From positions 1,798,001 to 1,862,000 of the forward strand of contig SRSI01000050.1 of NCBI GenBank assembly GCA_005656395.1: a stretch of 64,000 bases of DNA. The letters run 5' to 3'. The notes beneath the pieces were generated by a model, which was given only the letters and a program-made list of their open reading frames with translations, was not told the DNA's origin and ran no database searches. Positions 1 to 15,597 of this stretch are shown here, one piece after another. How positions within the stretch are numbered: position 1 is the stretch's first letter; each line of letters begins with the position of its first letter. Origin of the DNA: Strongyloides papillosus (Eukaryota; Nematoda; Chromadorea; Rhabditida; Strongyloididae). Made by a program: the position numbers and the translations under genes.

Positions 1-1690
1 GATGAAGGGGAAATGAAGGCAAATTGTCAAGTTATTTATATGTGCTCCCATATATATTTATAAATTATTCCCATAAATATATAGATAAATAACTTCACCC
101 TTCATGCCTCCTATATTATATGTATTAAATGACTTTTGTCAAATTTAGTCTTTTTAATTCATAAAATTTTATTGTGATTACATATCAGTTCCTGAAGTAA
201 TTTTTATTCACATATCTCTACATATCTATTCCCCCTTAATTTATCCTTTTATAAACAAATAGACTCTTTTTTAATTTCTAAACATAAATTTATATCAAAA
301 TGATAAGTAAGATTATTTAAACTTTATATACAATTATTTTCAAAGAATAGGCTTAATGGGTCATCTTTAAAATTCTCTCAAATTCTTATACAGCCTCAAA
401 ACTTTTTATAACACAAGGATCTTCTCATCATTTTCAAATTTAAACCAACTTCATTACAAAAGCATTACAATTATTTCTTTCTAACATTTTAATGATGATA
501 AAATTTGAATGATGATTGCGTTTAGATTAGTTAAAAAAGGCGAGAAATTGTGTTTCAAATTTTTTGTTAATATGTGTCTCAAGTTATACTTTTACTAAAA
601 TAATGGTATAAATTATGAAATGATTTATTATACAGCATTATGTGAGTAATAAAAATTCTATTCTATTTTACGAATCAAAATAAATATACTAATAAAGTGT
701 ATTTTTATTGCTTTTTCAGTTAAATGGGAATTATCACCTTTTTTGTTAAAATATTTCTGTTTCCGTATTTAATTTCTTTTTTAATTATTTGGAATTTTTT
801 TAGAATTGATGTTATTATTAATTTCAATTGTGGCATTTATAAGGTATAGAACACTAATAGATAAGTGCAAAGTCATTATACCACATCCATTCTTCTCCCC
901 ACTTTATAATATATCGTTTTTTTTCCAACCTTTATTCTTAATAGCATAATTAATTCTAACTCATAAAATTTTCTATGAATTTTTTTGTTCCTCCACTTAA
1001 TCCTATATATTTTATTTTTTTATTATTTATTTTCTTTCATCTAACACTGAATTCATTTTATATTACTTTAAAATTTCTTATTCAACTATACAACTTTTAT
1101 ATTAAGGACTAAGTACGTCATCTAAAAGTTAGAAGATTTATATATATAATTTTTACAACTCCTATTTGTGTTTTGTTGTGAAATTTTATATAAAAAAATT
1201 AAATATGTTTTTTTTTTCTCTTTGAGTAAAACTTTTTCAAGAAGGAAGAATTATGACAACTTTGTTATTTCGAAAATTTCATTTTATTATGACCATTATT
1301 ATTACGAGAGTAACATTTTGTCTTTTGTTAACATGACACTTTACAGATATATACAATATTCGTTGTTTTATTATTAGAAGAATATGAGCTTTACACTCTC
1401 TCTCTCTCATTAGTAATTGACTTTACCTATAAATAAAGATCCGATATATGTCAAATGCAAGGTGTTTTTTTTTGTTTTACTCGATTTAAACTTATTATTG
1501 ATTTTAATTATATCTATTTATAGCACTCGTAAATTAATATTCCTCCTAATTTCAGATTCAAAATCAAATAAATCCTGTATATAAGAAATATAATTTGTAT
1601 AACTTCTTTTAAGATACTAAAAAAGTGAATAGCATGTGGATCCATCTCCTATGCTTATAAAAACAACTAATAAATATATAGATAGAAGAA
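1..1690. other. AT-rich upstream region of the cadherin gene
   Basis: No coding region, RNA gene or mobile element could be supported here. The stretch is strongly AT-rich with runs of A and T and a short CT dinucleotide run near 1397-1410. Short open frames occur (for example about 1168-1377) but have low-complexity Phe/Tyr/Ile composition and no recognisable domain. It probably holds the promoter and 5' leader of the downstream cadherin gene. Confidence 0.6.
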
Positions 1691-4600
1691 ATGAAACGTC
1701 AAAAAATATTTCTCATTCTAGGAAAATGGATATTTTTATATTTTACCGGTGCTTTATTAATATTATTATGCTATGGATCTCCATATCTACCAACAGTTGG
1801 TGGGACACATCATAGAAAAGTTAGAAGATCATCTAGTAATACTATGTTTCAATTTACTGCCCAATCTTATAATATGTCGATTGAGGAGAATACAAGGGGG
1901 AAGGTTGTTGCTAGGATTGATGAGAAAAAACGTGTTGGAATTCAATTCACACCCTGCCTTGGATGTAAGATTAGGTTCAAGATTGTTAGAGGTGATCCGG
2001 AGAGACAATTTAGGACGTTACATAAAGTTATCGGTGATTTTGCCTACCTTCATATTAGGCAAGAGAATGATGTCATCCTAAACAGAGAAAGGACCAGTTT
2101 TTATCAATTGATAGTTAAAGCAACATTAACAAGACCACATTATGGGCCTGTGGAAACAACTACAATTATTTATTTAAATGTTCTTGATCAGAATGATTTG
2201 CTATCAAGATTTAATGAGGATAACTATGAATTTGAAGTCTCAAAGACATCTCAACCTTTCTCAGTCCTTGGACAGGTAAATGGTTTCGATAGTGATGAAG
2301 GCCTCAATGGTGAAGTTTTTTACTCATTGAAAGAATTTAACGAGTACTTTTATATTGAACCATCTACGGGAGTGATTAGGACATTTGATTCTTTACCAAA
2401 GAATACTACGTCTGAAGTGATGTTGAAAGGATTTGTTCAAGATAGGACATCGAGATTATTCTACAACAATCCGGATATGCAACCACAGAAGCCTTCCTTT
2501 AATTCACCCAATGAGGCAGAAATAAAGATAAAGTTAATTGAAGATAACGAGAACGGTGATAAAAATTTCAAGGTTAGTTTAAAGATTACCGAAAAAAGGC
2601 ATGAAATATTTCAACTTCTTATTAGTAATATTATCATCCTACAATAACACTTTAATAGGTGAGATAATAACGTTTTATTTCCATTACACTGAACAGATGT
2701 TTACTTTGCATAAATCTTAAATTGCCAAGACATCTTTTCAAACTTAGGAAATTAATGTTTTGTTAGAGAAGATTTATTAGAATAAATTAAATCTTGCGTA
2801 AGGTTTTCTTTTGATAATTATAAAAGTGAGTATATGTTGTTGTACTTATAAGAGAAGGGGTATGCAATTGATTTGGTGTTATTATATGTGTTTTTGTATG
2901 GATAAAAGGGATATGAATTATGGTGGTGAGGATGATTATGGTGACAGAAGGTTCATGTCCTTTTTCCTGAGATAATACAAAATAAAATGCTTATCATCTT
3001 TTATTGCTCCATTAACATCATGCAAAAGAGGGGTACTTGAGAATAATTAAAAAAATTTTTTATAACTGGATTAGCTTTTTTTCAACTATCATTTTGTTTA
3101 TAGATAACGACTGAGGCAAAAGAACTAAAGATGGATGGGAGTAGAGAACAATTGATAGCGAATGTGTTAGTTGAGGGAAATCAAAATGAATACAAAATTT
3201 ACATCTCCAATGAAACTGGATTTGGAGAATTTTTCTCTCTCAAACCAATCACAAAAAATAATTATGAAGTTTGGTTAATTGACAGAAGATTCTGGAAATT
3301 TTTTACCCAATTATGGAAAAACGAGATGCTCTTCTTGGATGTTATCGGTACTACATTTAATGAAAACAACAATAAAGTAGAGGAAATAAAAGTTCCATTA
3401 AAAGTCCCAGTAAAGCCATCATCTTACATCTCATTTAACAATATTGCGAATGAAAATGAAATTATCCCATTGAGAGTTAACGAATGCCTCCCACCTGGTC
3501 ATTCAATTTATGTATTTAAGGCAACCCCAGAATATGATATGGATGAAGATAAAATAAGATACAGAATTAGAGGGAAAGATAAGGATACATTACCATTTGC
3601 AATTGACCACAAGACAGGTCTCCTAACTATTTCATCATTCTTAAATGCAACAACCGAAAAGGAATTCTCATTTGAGGTTGTAGGTAAAATTCAGGGAAAC
3701 GATTCTGTTAAATGTTTTGTTAATGTCCTCTTAACTATTACTCCATGTAATAGCCATCAACCGGAATGGGATTTATCGTTTAATAATTTAAATACAATGT
3801 CATTGGGGAATGATGAATTGAGGAGTGGAGTTAAATTGTTTATACTTAAGGCTAATGATAAGGATGGTGGAGATAATGGGAAGATACATTATAAGATTAT
3901 TGATAAGAATGATTCTGATTTTGTCATTAATCCATTGACTGGGGATGTGTATTTTAAGAAGGATCCATCACCACTTAATAATTATTGGATTCTTCAAGCT
4001 ATTGCCATCGATCATGGTATTCCTTACTCAAGATATTCTAAACCATTAGTTATCTTACTTCATAGAGAAGGTTACCAAGTAACTAACGATGATTTAAAAG
4101 TCCTCCAAACAACAAAAAGTTATTTTGAACAAAAAAAAGAAAGAGGAGAAATCAAAGTCGAGAGTGTTGGTAAATTAATTATAAATGAGGAAACACCAAT
4201 TGGTAGCAGATTTGGGCAATTAAAAGTAACAGATGTTCAGGACAACTCTGAGTCTTCTGGTATTTTATTCTCAACCTCCGATCAGTATTTTGGTATTGAT
4301 GAGTACACTGGTCAAATTATAATTATTAACGATTTGAAAAAACTCCTAATTAAAGATTCAACTTCTCCTAGAGAGGACGACTTATTAATATACCAATTAC
4401 ACATCAGATTATACGATGTCTTGTTAGATGCCACAAACAGAGAACTCGGCAATTTTTCAATTAACATACACATAAAAGACGTAAACAATAATTATCCCCT
4501 TTTCGATAAATGGGAGTACACATACACTATTCCTGAGGACTCCCCAAAAGATACACTAATTGGGGCTGTGGCAGCTAATGACTTAGACCACAACGCCGGC

Positions 4601-7600
4601 ATAACATATAAAATAATTAATAAAGATTCAAATATCCCATTAAGAATAGACTCCGCAACTGGTAACATCTATTCTCTGGAACCATTTGATCGTGAAAACA
4701 ACCCTATACTTAGATATGTGATAATAGCAACAGATGCCACGTATAGGCCCTTAACTTCTTTCGCAAATTTGACACTTGTAATTGGAGATGTTAATGACAA
4801 TGAACCGCAATGTTTGAGTGCAGAGCCTTATAGTGTCACTATTCCGGAAGACTTACCTAATAATGCTTTAATTACATGTTTAATTGGTGTTGATAAAGAT
4901 GAGGGAAAGAATAGGGAGTTGAGTTATTATTTGATTGATGAGAAGGATAAGAAGAATTTTTTCCTCCACCAAAAGACTGGGTGTTTGTTTTTGAGGAGCT
5001 CTCAACCGTTGGATTATGAGATACAAAATAAATATGTTATAAAGTTTAAGATATCTGATAATGGGGAAAAGTCATTGTCAACGATATGTACATTAGAGGT
5101 GTTATTGGAGGATGTTAATGAAAATATATACCCACCAACTTTTGAGGATGTCGAAATTGAGGGGTCAATTGAGGAGAATATGCCGATAGGTACGACAGTT
5201 TTGACTATTCACGCTACTGACAGTGATAATGCAACATGCCAACCGACGTATAAGATTATTGATGGAGATGGTTTGGGGTATTTTGAAATAACTGAAGGGG
5301 GAACGATCAAGACTACTAGGATTTTGGATCATGAAAAGAAGTCTTTGTACTATTTAACGGTAGCTGCTACTGATTGTGATGCTAAGAATCCTCTAACATC
5401 AGTTGGTCATGTGAATATAAAAGTTCTCAACACCAACGATAATGCCCCAATGTTCTTGGCACCTGTATACACAGGAACAATTAGTGAAGACTCCCCTGAA
5501 GATACTATCGTATGCAAAGTCGAAGCCATTGACGCTGATGAGGTTCAAAACACAAAATCATCCATAACCTACACCATAATAAAGGGGAACTTCCAGTCAC
5601 AATTCTCAATCGATCCACGATCAGGACATATCATCCGTGGTAAAAGAAGACTCGATAGAGAGGCACAAAAAGAATATGAGTTACACGTTAACGCTTGTGA
5701 TAATGGTACTCCAAAGTTGTGTTCAACTGTTATCGTTATCTTGAATGTCACTGATGTCAATGATAATGGTCCAATTGTTAAGGTATCGAGTTATAATGTA
5801 ACTGTTCCTGCTGGGATTAAAGGGTTCCTTCATAGAGTTATTGCTATTGATAATGATGGACCTGAGTTTAGGGAGAGTGTTTATAGTATCTCTGGTGCTT
5901 CTGTTACAGGTATATCAATTAATGAATTTGGTGAAATAATGTCGAGTGACGAGATTAAAATTAAAGAAGATATCACGTTGGAAATTTCAGTTAAAGATAA
6001 ATTGAATAATTCTATGGAGAGTGTCGTTGAGGTTAAAATAAAGGGAAGTAACATAAATTCATCGAGACACCCAAAAAATAAACCTCCACAATTTGTTTCA
6101 ATGGACCAATGGAAAGTTGTTCAATTAAGTGATAGCGAAAAGTTAGGTCAAGCTATAACTGTACTCGAGACTTATGATCCAGATGGAGATGTTTTATTGT
6201 GGGAGATGAAAGATAAAGAGTTAAAGAAATATTTTAGTATCACTAATAATGGTGAATTAGTTTTATTGGTGCCGGTTAATGAAATACCAATAGCTAGTAA
6301 TGAATTTGTGTTGCCTTTTAATGTTACTGATGGTTCACTGACTATTGAAAGTGAAATTACTATTAGGAAACCAAAAATGTCAATTTACCGTCCATCTTTT
6401 TCATCACTGGTATATTATATAGAGATTTCTGAAGATACGCCTATAGGATCAATTATCTTCCATGGATCCAAACATCTAAATCCAATTCCACAAGATATAT
6501 TTATGGGAAAAAGATTAGCTTACGGATTCCATTCATACGAATCAACATACACAATAGATAAACTAACAATAGATCCAACAACAGGAAACATTATATTACT
6601 AGAACAAATCGACAATGATGAAACAAAGAATTTCTCCGTTGTAATTTTCGTCCAATTAAATGGAAAGTTTAATTATGCAATGGTAACATTTTCCGTATCG
6701 GATGGATCTAAGAAAAAATTACTCCTAAAGACGTTAAAATATATCACCAATAACAATAATGAAACAACAACAAAACACCCAAAGAAGTCAAAATACCTAT
6801 TCACGTACACAAAAGATCCAAAGAAAAGCAAACACCTTCTAATAAAGACACCAGGAATAGTATTACCAACCTTCTCTATATCAGAGAAGATTCTTGAATG
6901 TCAACCATACACTATCCATCCAGTAACTGGTCTTTTAACCCTAAAAGACTCCTTCAAGATGGATGATTTTAAGTTTTCTTTTGGTATCTGTCCATTACAA
7001 ATAAAAGACATCTATGGAGAGGTTTTTGAGAACGATCTCGAGATGAGGAATATAGATATTGTTAATAATCCACCGGTACTTAGTAAAGATATTTATTACG
7101 GAGCTATATATGAAAATAGTCCCCCTGGATCTATTGTTTATACCTTGGAAAGTCATAAAGAAGGAATGCCTTTGAGTGTTAAGGGTATTGATAATGATAA
7201 TGGTGTTAATGGTATGGTTACCTATAAGACTGTCGGAAGTTTGGGGATGTCGAGTAATAGGAGTAATGAATATTTTTCTGTTGATATGTTTACGGGAATA
7301 ATTAGGACAACAATGTCGATTGATAGAGAGAAGTCGAAGTACCAACTTTTTTATGTTTATGCTCAGGATCTTGGGAGACCATCGATGATTAGTGAGAAGT
7401 TGTCTTTGGTTAATGTTACGATATTGAATATTAATGATTGTCAACCGAGGTTTTTGGAGACAAACTATCATTTTAAGATTGCGAAATTGTTTGGAGATGG
7501 TATGGTTGTTGGAGAGGTTAAAGCAGTAGATGAAGATGATAACTCGATTCTCCACTACTCCTTGAGTTCCGATGACATTGAAGATTTAAATTTCTTCTCA

Positions 7601-10600
7601 ATTAACGATACTAATGGAGTAATAACATTAAAGAATAGTAAATTCCTTTTGAAGTCAAAGAGAAAGATTTTCCATTTGAAAGTTTCTTCCTCTGATAGTA
7701 TATATACAACTGAGGAGAAGGTGAAAATAGAAATTGATGACGGAGAAGTCACTAGGAATGGAGTACAATTCCCAGAGAAGGAGTATAAGTTAACTATTAG
7801 AGAGAATGAATCTTTCACAAAAGAACAATCAAGGAGACCATTGATAACTTTAAATATCCCATCTATTTATCCGCTATCGTACACTTTAGAAACTGTTGAT
7901 GAAAGATTTTATATTGATAAGAATATCGGCAATCTTTACCTCAAAGAAGGAATCTCATTCGATAAAGAGACGACAGACTCAATTGAATTGATAGTTTCAG
8001 CAAGGAATTTGTTGAACTTTAACGATAACACAAGAACTAAAGTCACAATTGAGATAGAGGATGTAAATGATTGTCAACCAGTCTTCACCCAAACTTCCTA
8101 CGAAGGAAACGTCCCAAAAGACGCTATTTACGGTCACAGAATACTATCAATCAAAGCAATAGACGAGGATACAGGTTCCAACGGTATGGTTAAGTATTCC
8201 TTCACCAGCGAGGTACCAGAATTCATAAGTCTAAACAAAAACGACGGTAGAGTAATAGTCAGCAAACCAATAAGCAGCAAATACAAAGTTGGTGATTCTT
8301 TCAATCTAACCATCAAAGCAGCAGATAAAGGAACACCATCTTTGTCAAGTTTAAGTCACGCATTAATAAAGATTGTTGATAAATCATTGCCTATATTTAG
8401 TCAGAATAGGTATAGACAAAGGATAACTGAAAATACCCCACCGTCTAGTGATATTATGAAGGTTAGAGCTACGAGTTATTCTAATGGAACGATTGGGTAT
8501 TTCTTGGTTAATACTGATGAGTATTCGTCTTTTGTTGTTTCATTTGAGACGGGATCTATAGGAACTAAAAAATCATTGGATAAGGAGGTTAATGATAAAA
8601 TTATGCTAAAAATTGGAGCTGTTGATACAAGTAATCCAAAAATTTACTCTTATACTGATGTCGAGGTAGATGTAGTGAATGTCAATGACTGCCAACCTAA
8701 ATTTGAGAAAAATATCTACAGAGTTGAGGTTGATGAAAATCTCTCTATAGGAAGTGTTTTAGTAAAAGTTAACGCTTTTGATATAGATTCAAATTCCTCG
8801 ATGATAACTTATTCTTTACTAGAAGAGGATAGTATTATTGGTATTGAAAAAGAAACCGGTAAAGTAATGTTATTAAAAAATCTTGATTACGAAACAAATA
8901 ACTATTATGAGTTTATTGTCAAAGCTTCAGATGAAGATGGTTTCTGGAGTGAGGGAATAATAATCATTACCGTCAATGATATTAACGATAATGAAGTGAA
9001 AATCTTGAATGAAGAAAGGAATATAGTGATAAATGGTAGAGTTCCGAAGAAGGGTGATTTGTTGTACTTTCTGACGGTTGATGATAAGGATACAGTTTCA
9101 AATTTGGAGAATAATCAGAGATTCTTGTTTACTATTTATGAGGATGAGGATAGTCTTTTTGAGATTGATCCGTTAAATGGAATCATAGCTTTTGGAAGGG
9201 ACTTGACGCATGAGGAGATGGAGATGAGGAATTTTAAGAAGAAATTGAATGTCTCTGTAACTGATGGGTTGTTTACTGAATATTGTATGTTGACGATAAT
9301 TTTTAAGGATCTTGGAAAGGGAAATAATAATTTCACCTTTGAGTACCCTGTTTATTATGGAATGTTAAATGAAAACAACGCTTTGAATACCTTCATCTTA
9401 CAAGTTTCTGCTAAGAATGGAATGTTACCTTACACTTATGAAATTGTTAACATCAATTCATCCATCTTTAACCTACCATTTGGTATTAATAAAAATGATG
9501 GAAGAATAACTCTTGAAGATAGATTAGACTACGAAATCAAGAACAAATACCTCATTCCAATCAAAGCCACTGATAAGAAAGGACTAATAACTTATACACA
9601 CTTAAATTTCACAGTTATAGATTCTAACGACAATTCACCTAAATTCATATACAACATGAAAAACGATTTGAAAGTTTCTATTAACAGTAATATGGAAGTT
9701 GGAGATTACATAACATCCATACTAGCCACTGATGACGATGTCAAGGATGTCTTGGAGTATTCTATTAATAAGGATTATAAAGAAGGAGAGTATTTTGATA
9801 TTCACTCAAGACAAGGTTTGATTTCGTTAGCTAAGCCAGTAAATCAGTTGGTTAATCAAAAGCTTAAATGTCAAGTTAAGGTTTCTGATATAGCTAATCC
9901 ACCTCATATTACATCTATTAATATTATCATTGAGGTCCTCCCTGCCAATGTGTTTATTCCACATTTCTCTATGTTGAAATATTCATTTGTTCTATTTAAA
10001 AATCCTCCAATAGGTAATGTCGTTGGAGCAGTTGAGGAGAAAGATTACTCTGGTGAGGTGGATAAAGATTCAAATAGAAAGGCTTATTATTTTATGGTTA
10101 ATGAAAAAGATAATATCCCATTTTCTATTGACAAGAATAGTGGAAAGATTATTGTTAAAAAAGGATTAAATCTGATTACTGTTAAGGAGATTTCTTTCCC
10201 TGTCTTTATTTCATCTGACAGTAATGGTAATGGACCAGCTTCTATGGCTACTGTTACTATTCAGTTGAGTTACCAATTAGATGGAGCTCCTCAATTCTTT
10301 ACAATGGATTCTAAGTATAGTGTTATGGAGAATTTACCTGTTGGTACTGTTATTGGGATATCCTCAGCTATAAATGGAGATATTTATGAAATTGAATGTA
10401 AGGATAATTTGTCTAATTTGTGTCCATTTGAAATTGATTCAAAAGTTGGGATGATATTTGTCAGTGGTATCTTGGATAGAGAAACAAAAGATAAGTATAT
10501 ATTGAATGTTATATCCAAGAACTTAAATGGCCAAAAAGGAGAAAAAGAGATTCAAATAGTAGTTGAGGATGAAAATGATACTCCATCTGAATTTGTTGAA

Positions 10601-13600
10601 ACACCTAGAGAAGTGAATATTGATTTAAATAAACTCACTAAAGGAGCAATTCTTTTTACTTTCTCCATTATTGATAAAGATGAAAATAGCAATATTTTCG
10701 CTAGGATCACTGAAGGTAATGCTAAAGAAATATATGAAATAAAAAGTATCAAGAATGATGCTAAAGAAGATAATATTTATAACTTTGGTGTCTTATTTAA
10801 TGGAGATTCAAAGAAGTTGTTGAATGTTAAGGAAGAGTACATATCAATAGTCGTGTCAGATGGAATACATTTCGTTGAGAAGAATTTCGTTGTTATCTAC
10901 CAAAATTCTTCCTTAGTAGGATATGATGATAGAAATGAGGAGATATACCTGGAGGTTAAAGAAGACGCCCCATCTGGTAGTGTAATATTATCACTAAAAG
11001 AAACTCCAAGATTGACAATAATCAACAACGAAATAGATAAACTAGACTTCCCATTTGCTATTAATCAAAAGAACGAACTAATGTTATCAAAACTTCTGGA
11101 TTGGAATAAGAAAAGTTACTATAACTTCTCAATTAAGGAAGAAGTTAAATTTGTTGATACTTACTACACTTACAGTATCATTAATTACAATGTCAAAGTT
11201 ATTGATGTCAACGACCATACACCTAAATTCATTCCTAATGAAATCGTGAAGTTGAATGTTAAAGAAAATATTCCAGCTAATGTTACGAGTCCATACTTTT
11301 TGTATAAATACTTTGCCAGAGATGACGATTCAATAGAGAATGGGAATGTTACTTATAGTATTGTTAATAATGAAGGAGGGTATTTTGAGATAAATCCAGT
11401 TTCTGGTATTTTATCATTGATAAAACCTCTTGATAAAGAGGAAAATGATGATATGAAGGTGACTGTTAAAGCAGAAGACAATAATGGAAGATTCTCAGAA
11501 ATTGATACGATGATATTTATAGAAAATGTCAACGATAATGCACCAGTATTTGATTTAAAGAGTTATGTGACAGAGGTTGTTGAAAATGAATTCCCAAAGG
11601 ATAATATTCTTAGGGTTCATGCTACAGATAAAGATTCTGGAGATGTTTTAACATACAAACTCCATGGAGTCGATGAATTCGTATCAAATATCATAAAAAT
11701 AAATGGAGTAACAGGAGAAATATACCTTACAACACCTTTAGATTATGAATTAATACGAGAAATCAATTTCGAAGTCCAGGTATCAGATAATTATGATATC
11801 CCTCAAACAGATATAGCCAAAATCAGGATAATAGTCCTTGATGATAACGATAACCCTCCCCAATTTATTAAACGATCATTTGAAGTCAACGTCAAAGAAC
11901 ACACACCATTAGGAACAAATATTACTTCACTTAAAGCTTTTGACAAAGATTCGGGTCATTATGGAGCTATTCTTTACTCTTTGACAGGGGATGATAGTAA
12001 ATTGTTTAAAGTTAGTGAGGAGGGAGATTTAATTGTTGAGGGTGATTTGGATTATGAAGTTTTGAAGACACTTACATTTGAAGTTCGTGCTAAGGATGGT
12101 GGGTTACCACCAAAAACTGATAAAGCCATTGTCAAGGTTAATATAGAGAATGTTAATGATCACCCACCGAAGTTTGATAATTGTAACTTGACAGCTGTTA
12201 TTCAGGATGGTATAAAAAGTAATCACCCATTGTTGGATGTTATTTTAACAGATGAAGATGTAGTTGATCCAAAAGAAGAACAGAAATATCATCTTATCAT
12301 CACTGGTGATGGTGGTGAAGATTTTTATTTTGACAACAATTTGACATTAAAGACCAAGAAAGATATTGTTCATAGTAAGAAGGATAAGTATCTTCTCGAG
12401 GTTACAGCTTATGACAATGGAAATCTTTCCTCAACATGTCCACTAACGATATACCTCAAACAACAATCAAAACATCCACCAGTTGTACCACCATTTTATA
12501 GATTCTCTCTTACCTCAATTATGGGAGAGTTCCTCGGAAAAAGTATTGGTAAAATTATGGCAACAGATGGTGATAAGAATGATATACTTATATACACAAT
12601 ACCTATGCATTCTTTTGAAGGATACAATACACTTCCCTTTAAAATTGATAGTCAATCGGGAGATATATCAGCAAATCCAGACATCTTGGAAGGTACCTAT
12701 AAATTCCCTGTTACAGTTACAGATGGAAAGTATACCGTAACTACTGTTGTAACAGTTGAAGTTCAAAGTATCAATGAAAATGACTTGATGCATTCTCTTA
12801 GTATAAGGTTAAGTGAAATGAATCCAGAAGTTTTTATTAAGGATGTTAAAGAGGTTTTTGTCAATAAAATTGCCGAGATATTCAGAATTGACAATAATAA
12901 TGTTAAAATATTATCAATCCAACCGGTAGATGAGGTTAATTCTGGTAACAGAAGTAAAAGAAGTCCTCCTCCTCCTGATATAGATGTATTAATATCAATA
13001 TATGCTACAAAGATAAAGGATTATCTAAGACCAGAATTTGTTATGAAACGCCTTGAACACATGATAGGTAACGAGAAAGATAACCTACCCTTCTCCATAT
13101 CTTCAATGAACCACGACGTTTGTTCCGAATCAACGTGCAATGAAGGAACATGCAACGTCAAAATATGGCTTGATTCATCAAAATACAACATCATCTCAGG
13201 GAACGGTTCAATATTTACATCACCATCCCATTTAAGAACATTCACCTGCACCTGTAAAGAAGGATTCGGTGGTAGAGTTTGTGATGTACCGATAAACAAA
13301 TGTAGTTACAAGAAATGCACGAGGAATGAGATGTGTATACCGATATATAATATGTTTAATCAAAGTGATTATGTTTGTACCTGTCCACCTGGTTTGGAGG
13401 GTGTTAATTGTAATGAGAAGAGGGTATGTAATTCGGAGGAGAAGTGTTCTGAGTATAATGCTATAAGTATTAATGGTGGAGGGTATTTTCAAATGTCTAT
13501 AGGGAAATCTGTTGAGCAAAGACTGAATTTGGTTTTTGAGTTTAGGACTATATCGATTAATGGTACTTTGTTTTATGGTAGAGGATTGTCTGATTACAAC

Positions 13601-15334
13601 TATTTATCAATAGAGAATGGACATTTGAAGTATGTATGGAATTGTGGTACCGGTGAAGGAGTGATAAAAATAGACAAGAAAACGGTTTCAGATGGTAAAT
13701 GGCATAAAGTTAAGATTTACCGTGTTGGAAGGCAAGCAACAATAAAATTGGATGATGAATACTCAACTCAAGGTGTTAGCAGTATCGGTAGTGATGTTCT
13801 TAACTTATATGATAATGCCAATGTCCTTACATTTGGAGGTGAAGTTAATAATCATGATAATCCGAAAACTATTTTTGATTTAATTGATGATAATAATACT
13901 AAATCAAGATCGTTAATTAATCCATCAATTAGCAATTCAATTATTGGCTGTATAGGAAAAGTATTGTTAGATGATTTTGAATTACCCAAGACTGTTGAAG
14001 GCCTAAAAGTTTACAACGTTAAAATGGGTTGCGAAACAACAGCACTTGGACCATGTATAGAAGCCAATTGCTTGAATGGTGGTTTATGTAAACCAATACC
14101 CAATAAAAATAATGGCAAAAGTTACACATGTTCCTGTCCTGAAAGATATTCAGGGAATGACTGTGAACTGGATCTTGATATGTGTGCTAATAATCCATGT
14201 CCTCCAGGAGTAAAATGCCATAGTTTAATCGATGACTTCTTCTGTAATTGTCCTATTGGTTTTACTGGTAAGACATGCCAAGTTAGAGGTAGTTGGGACC
14301 CATGTCAATCTAAACCATGTGGAAATCATGGAACATGCATTGCATTTCAAACTTCATTTATTTGTAACTGTACTAATGGTTATAGTGGGAAATTTTGTAC
14401 CATACCATATTCGAGGATTCAACCTGATACATGGAGTTCATTATCTATCCTTGATACTATATTTGGTATGGCATTATTAGCTGTCATCCTTTGTTCATTA
14501 GTTTTTACAATTTATATGTGTAAAAAGAATAGCAAGATAAGGAAATCTGTTGTTTATAATGAATTACCTAATAATGGTAATGATACTACACAATTATCCT
14601 CACAATTGTTGACTAAAGGAGTTATATCGACGGATAATCAAAGAATAACAATTGATTTCAATAAACCATTAAATGGTAATAGAAGTTTTGTAAGTAATAG
14701 AGGTTCCATAATACCACCACCACAGCCATCACCTTCAAATCCAGCACCACCATTACCGCCAAGAGCATTTAGAAATAAATTTAATAATGGTACATATCAA
14801 AATGACATCCCGACAATGCCTGTGAGACCAATACAATCATCAATTCTTGATTCCAGTATTGATAATGACTTAATTTCCCATGCAAGCTCCAGATTTTCCA
14901 GAGATATGTTATCTTCACCTGTATTTAATAAATCAAGACTTCTCCTTTCACCATTAATCTCAAATGCCGGTAGTATACAGTGTCTTGATAAGAGTGGGAG
15001 ATCAGTCATAAATGATAAACCATCAATGGATTTACCATTACTTCATTCCATGGGAGATGCAACGTTCCAGGAGACTTATGTTACCTATGATGGAAATGGA
15101 AAAAATAAAGAAGATTGTGGGGATTACATGACAATCAAGCCTAAAAAAAGAGTAAATAGAAGCCAGAGTACTGATATTTGCAGTAACGATGAGATGGAAC
15201 CACTAAATAATGAGGCCGCACCACCACCATTACCACCGCACAGAAGTTTAGATAGAGCATCAATCAAGAAAGTAGACAAGGAGGATGACAACGACAGTAA
15301 CGGAGCAGTTTATGATAATCCCAACAATAGTTAA
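1691..15334 (+). CDS. cdh-4: FAT-like giant protocadherin, cdh-4 type (2 exons)
   Basis: Single-pass adhesion protein of about 4370 residues. Exons are 1691-2572 and 3104-15334, with a GT-AG intron in phase 0. After an N-terminal hydrophobic signal and a basic RKVRR site come about 30 tandem cadherin repeats; many keep the DxNDNxP calcium linker (for example DVNDNEP, NVNDNAP, DDNDNPP), others are degenerate. Then follow a furin-like RSKR site (residues 3577-3580), two EGF repeats, one laminin-G domain (about 3750-3920), three more EGF repeats, a transmembrane helix (about 4078-4101) and a tail of about 270 residues with two proline-rich stretches. This EGF2-LamG-EGF3 order and size fit the FAT-like cadherins; C. 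elegans CDH-4 acts in neuronal migration, axon fasciculation and pharynx shape. Dachsous-like cadherins lack this EGF/LamG set. A polyadenylation-type AATAAA lies at about 15340. The C. elegans orthology is inferred from architecture. Confidence 0.85.
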
Positions 15335-15597
15335 TCAAAAATAAAACCATAAAAATAATTTACATAATAATTAATTTAATTTTTTTTTAGAAAAAGCCCA
15401 TTGTATGTACTTGTATATATTGTTAATGTAAATAATAATTAAAAAATGTTAATTAGAGGTACGAAATTACTAATAAACGATATTTTAATAATTTGTCATT
15501 TATTTATGGAGACTTAATTTATTTCTTTCAAATGTTAAATAATAAATTATGATATATACATTTCTGGTAAGGAAATGTTTTAAATTAGAATGATTAT

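Noticed and set aside
1168..1377. Open frame upstream of the cadherin gene
   Set aside because: Phe/Tyr/Ile-rich low-complexity translation with the same composition as the intergenic DNA; no domain.
6995..7555. Long minus-strand frame inside the cadherin exon
   Set aside because: Antisense shadow of cadherin-repeat coding DNA; no independent features.
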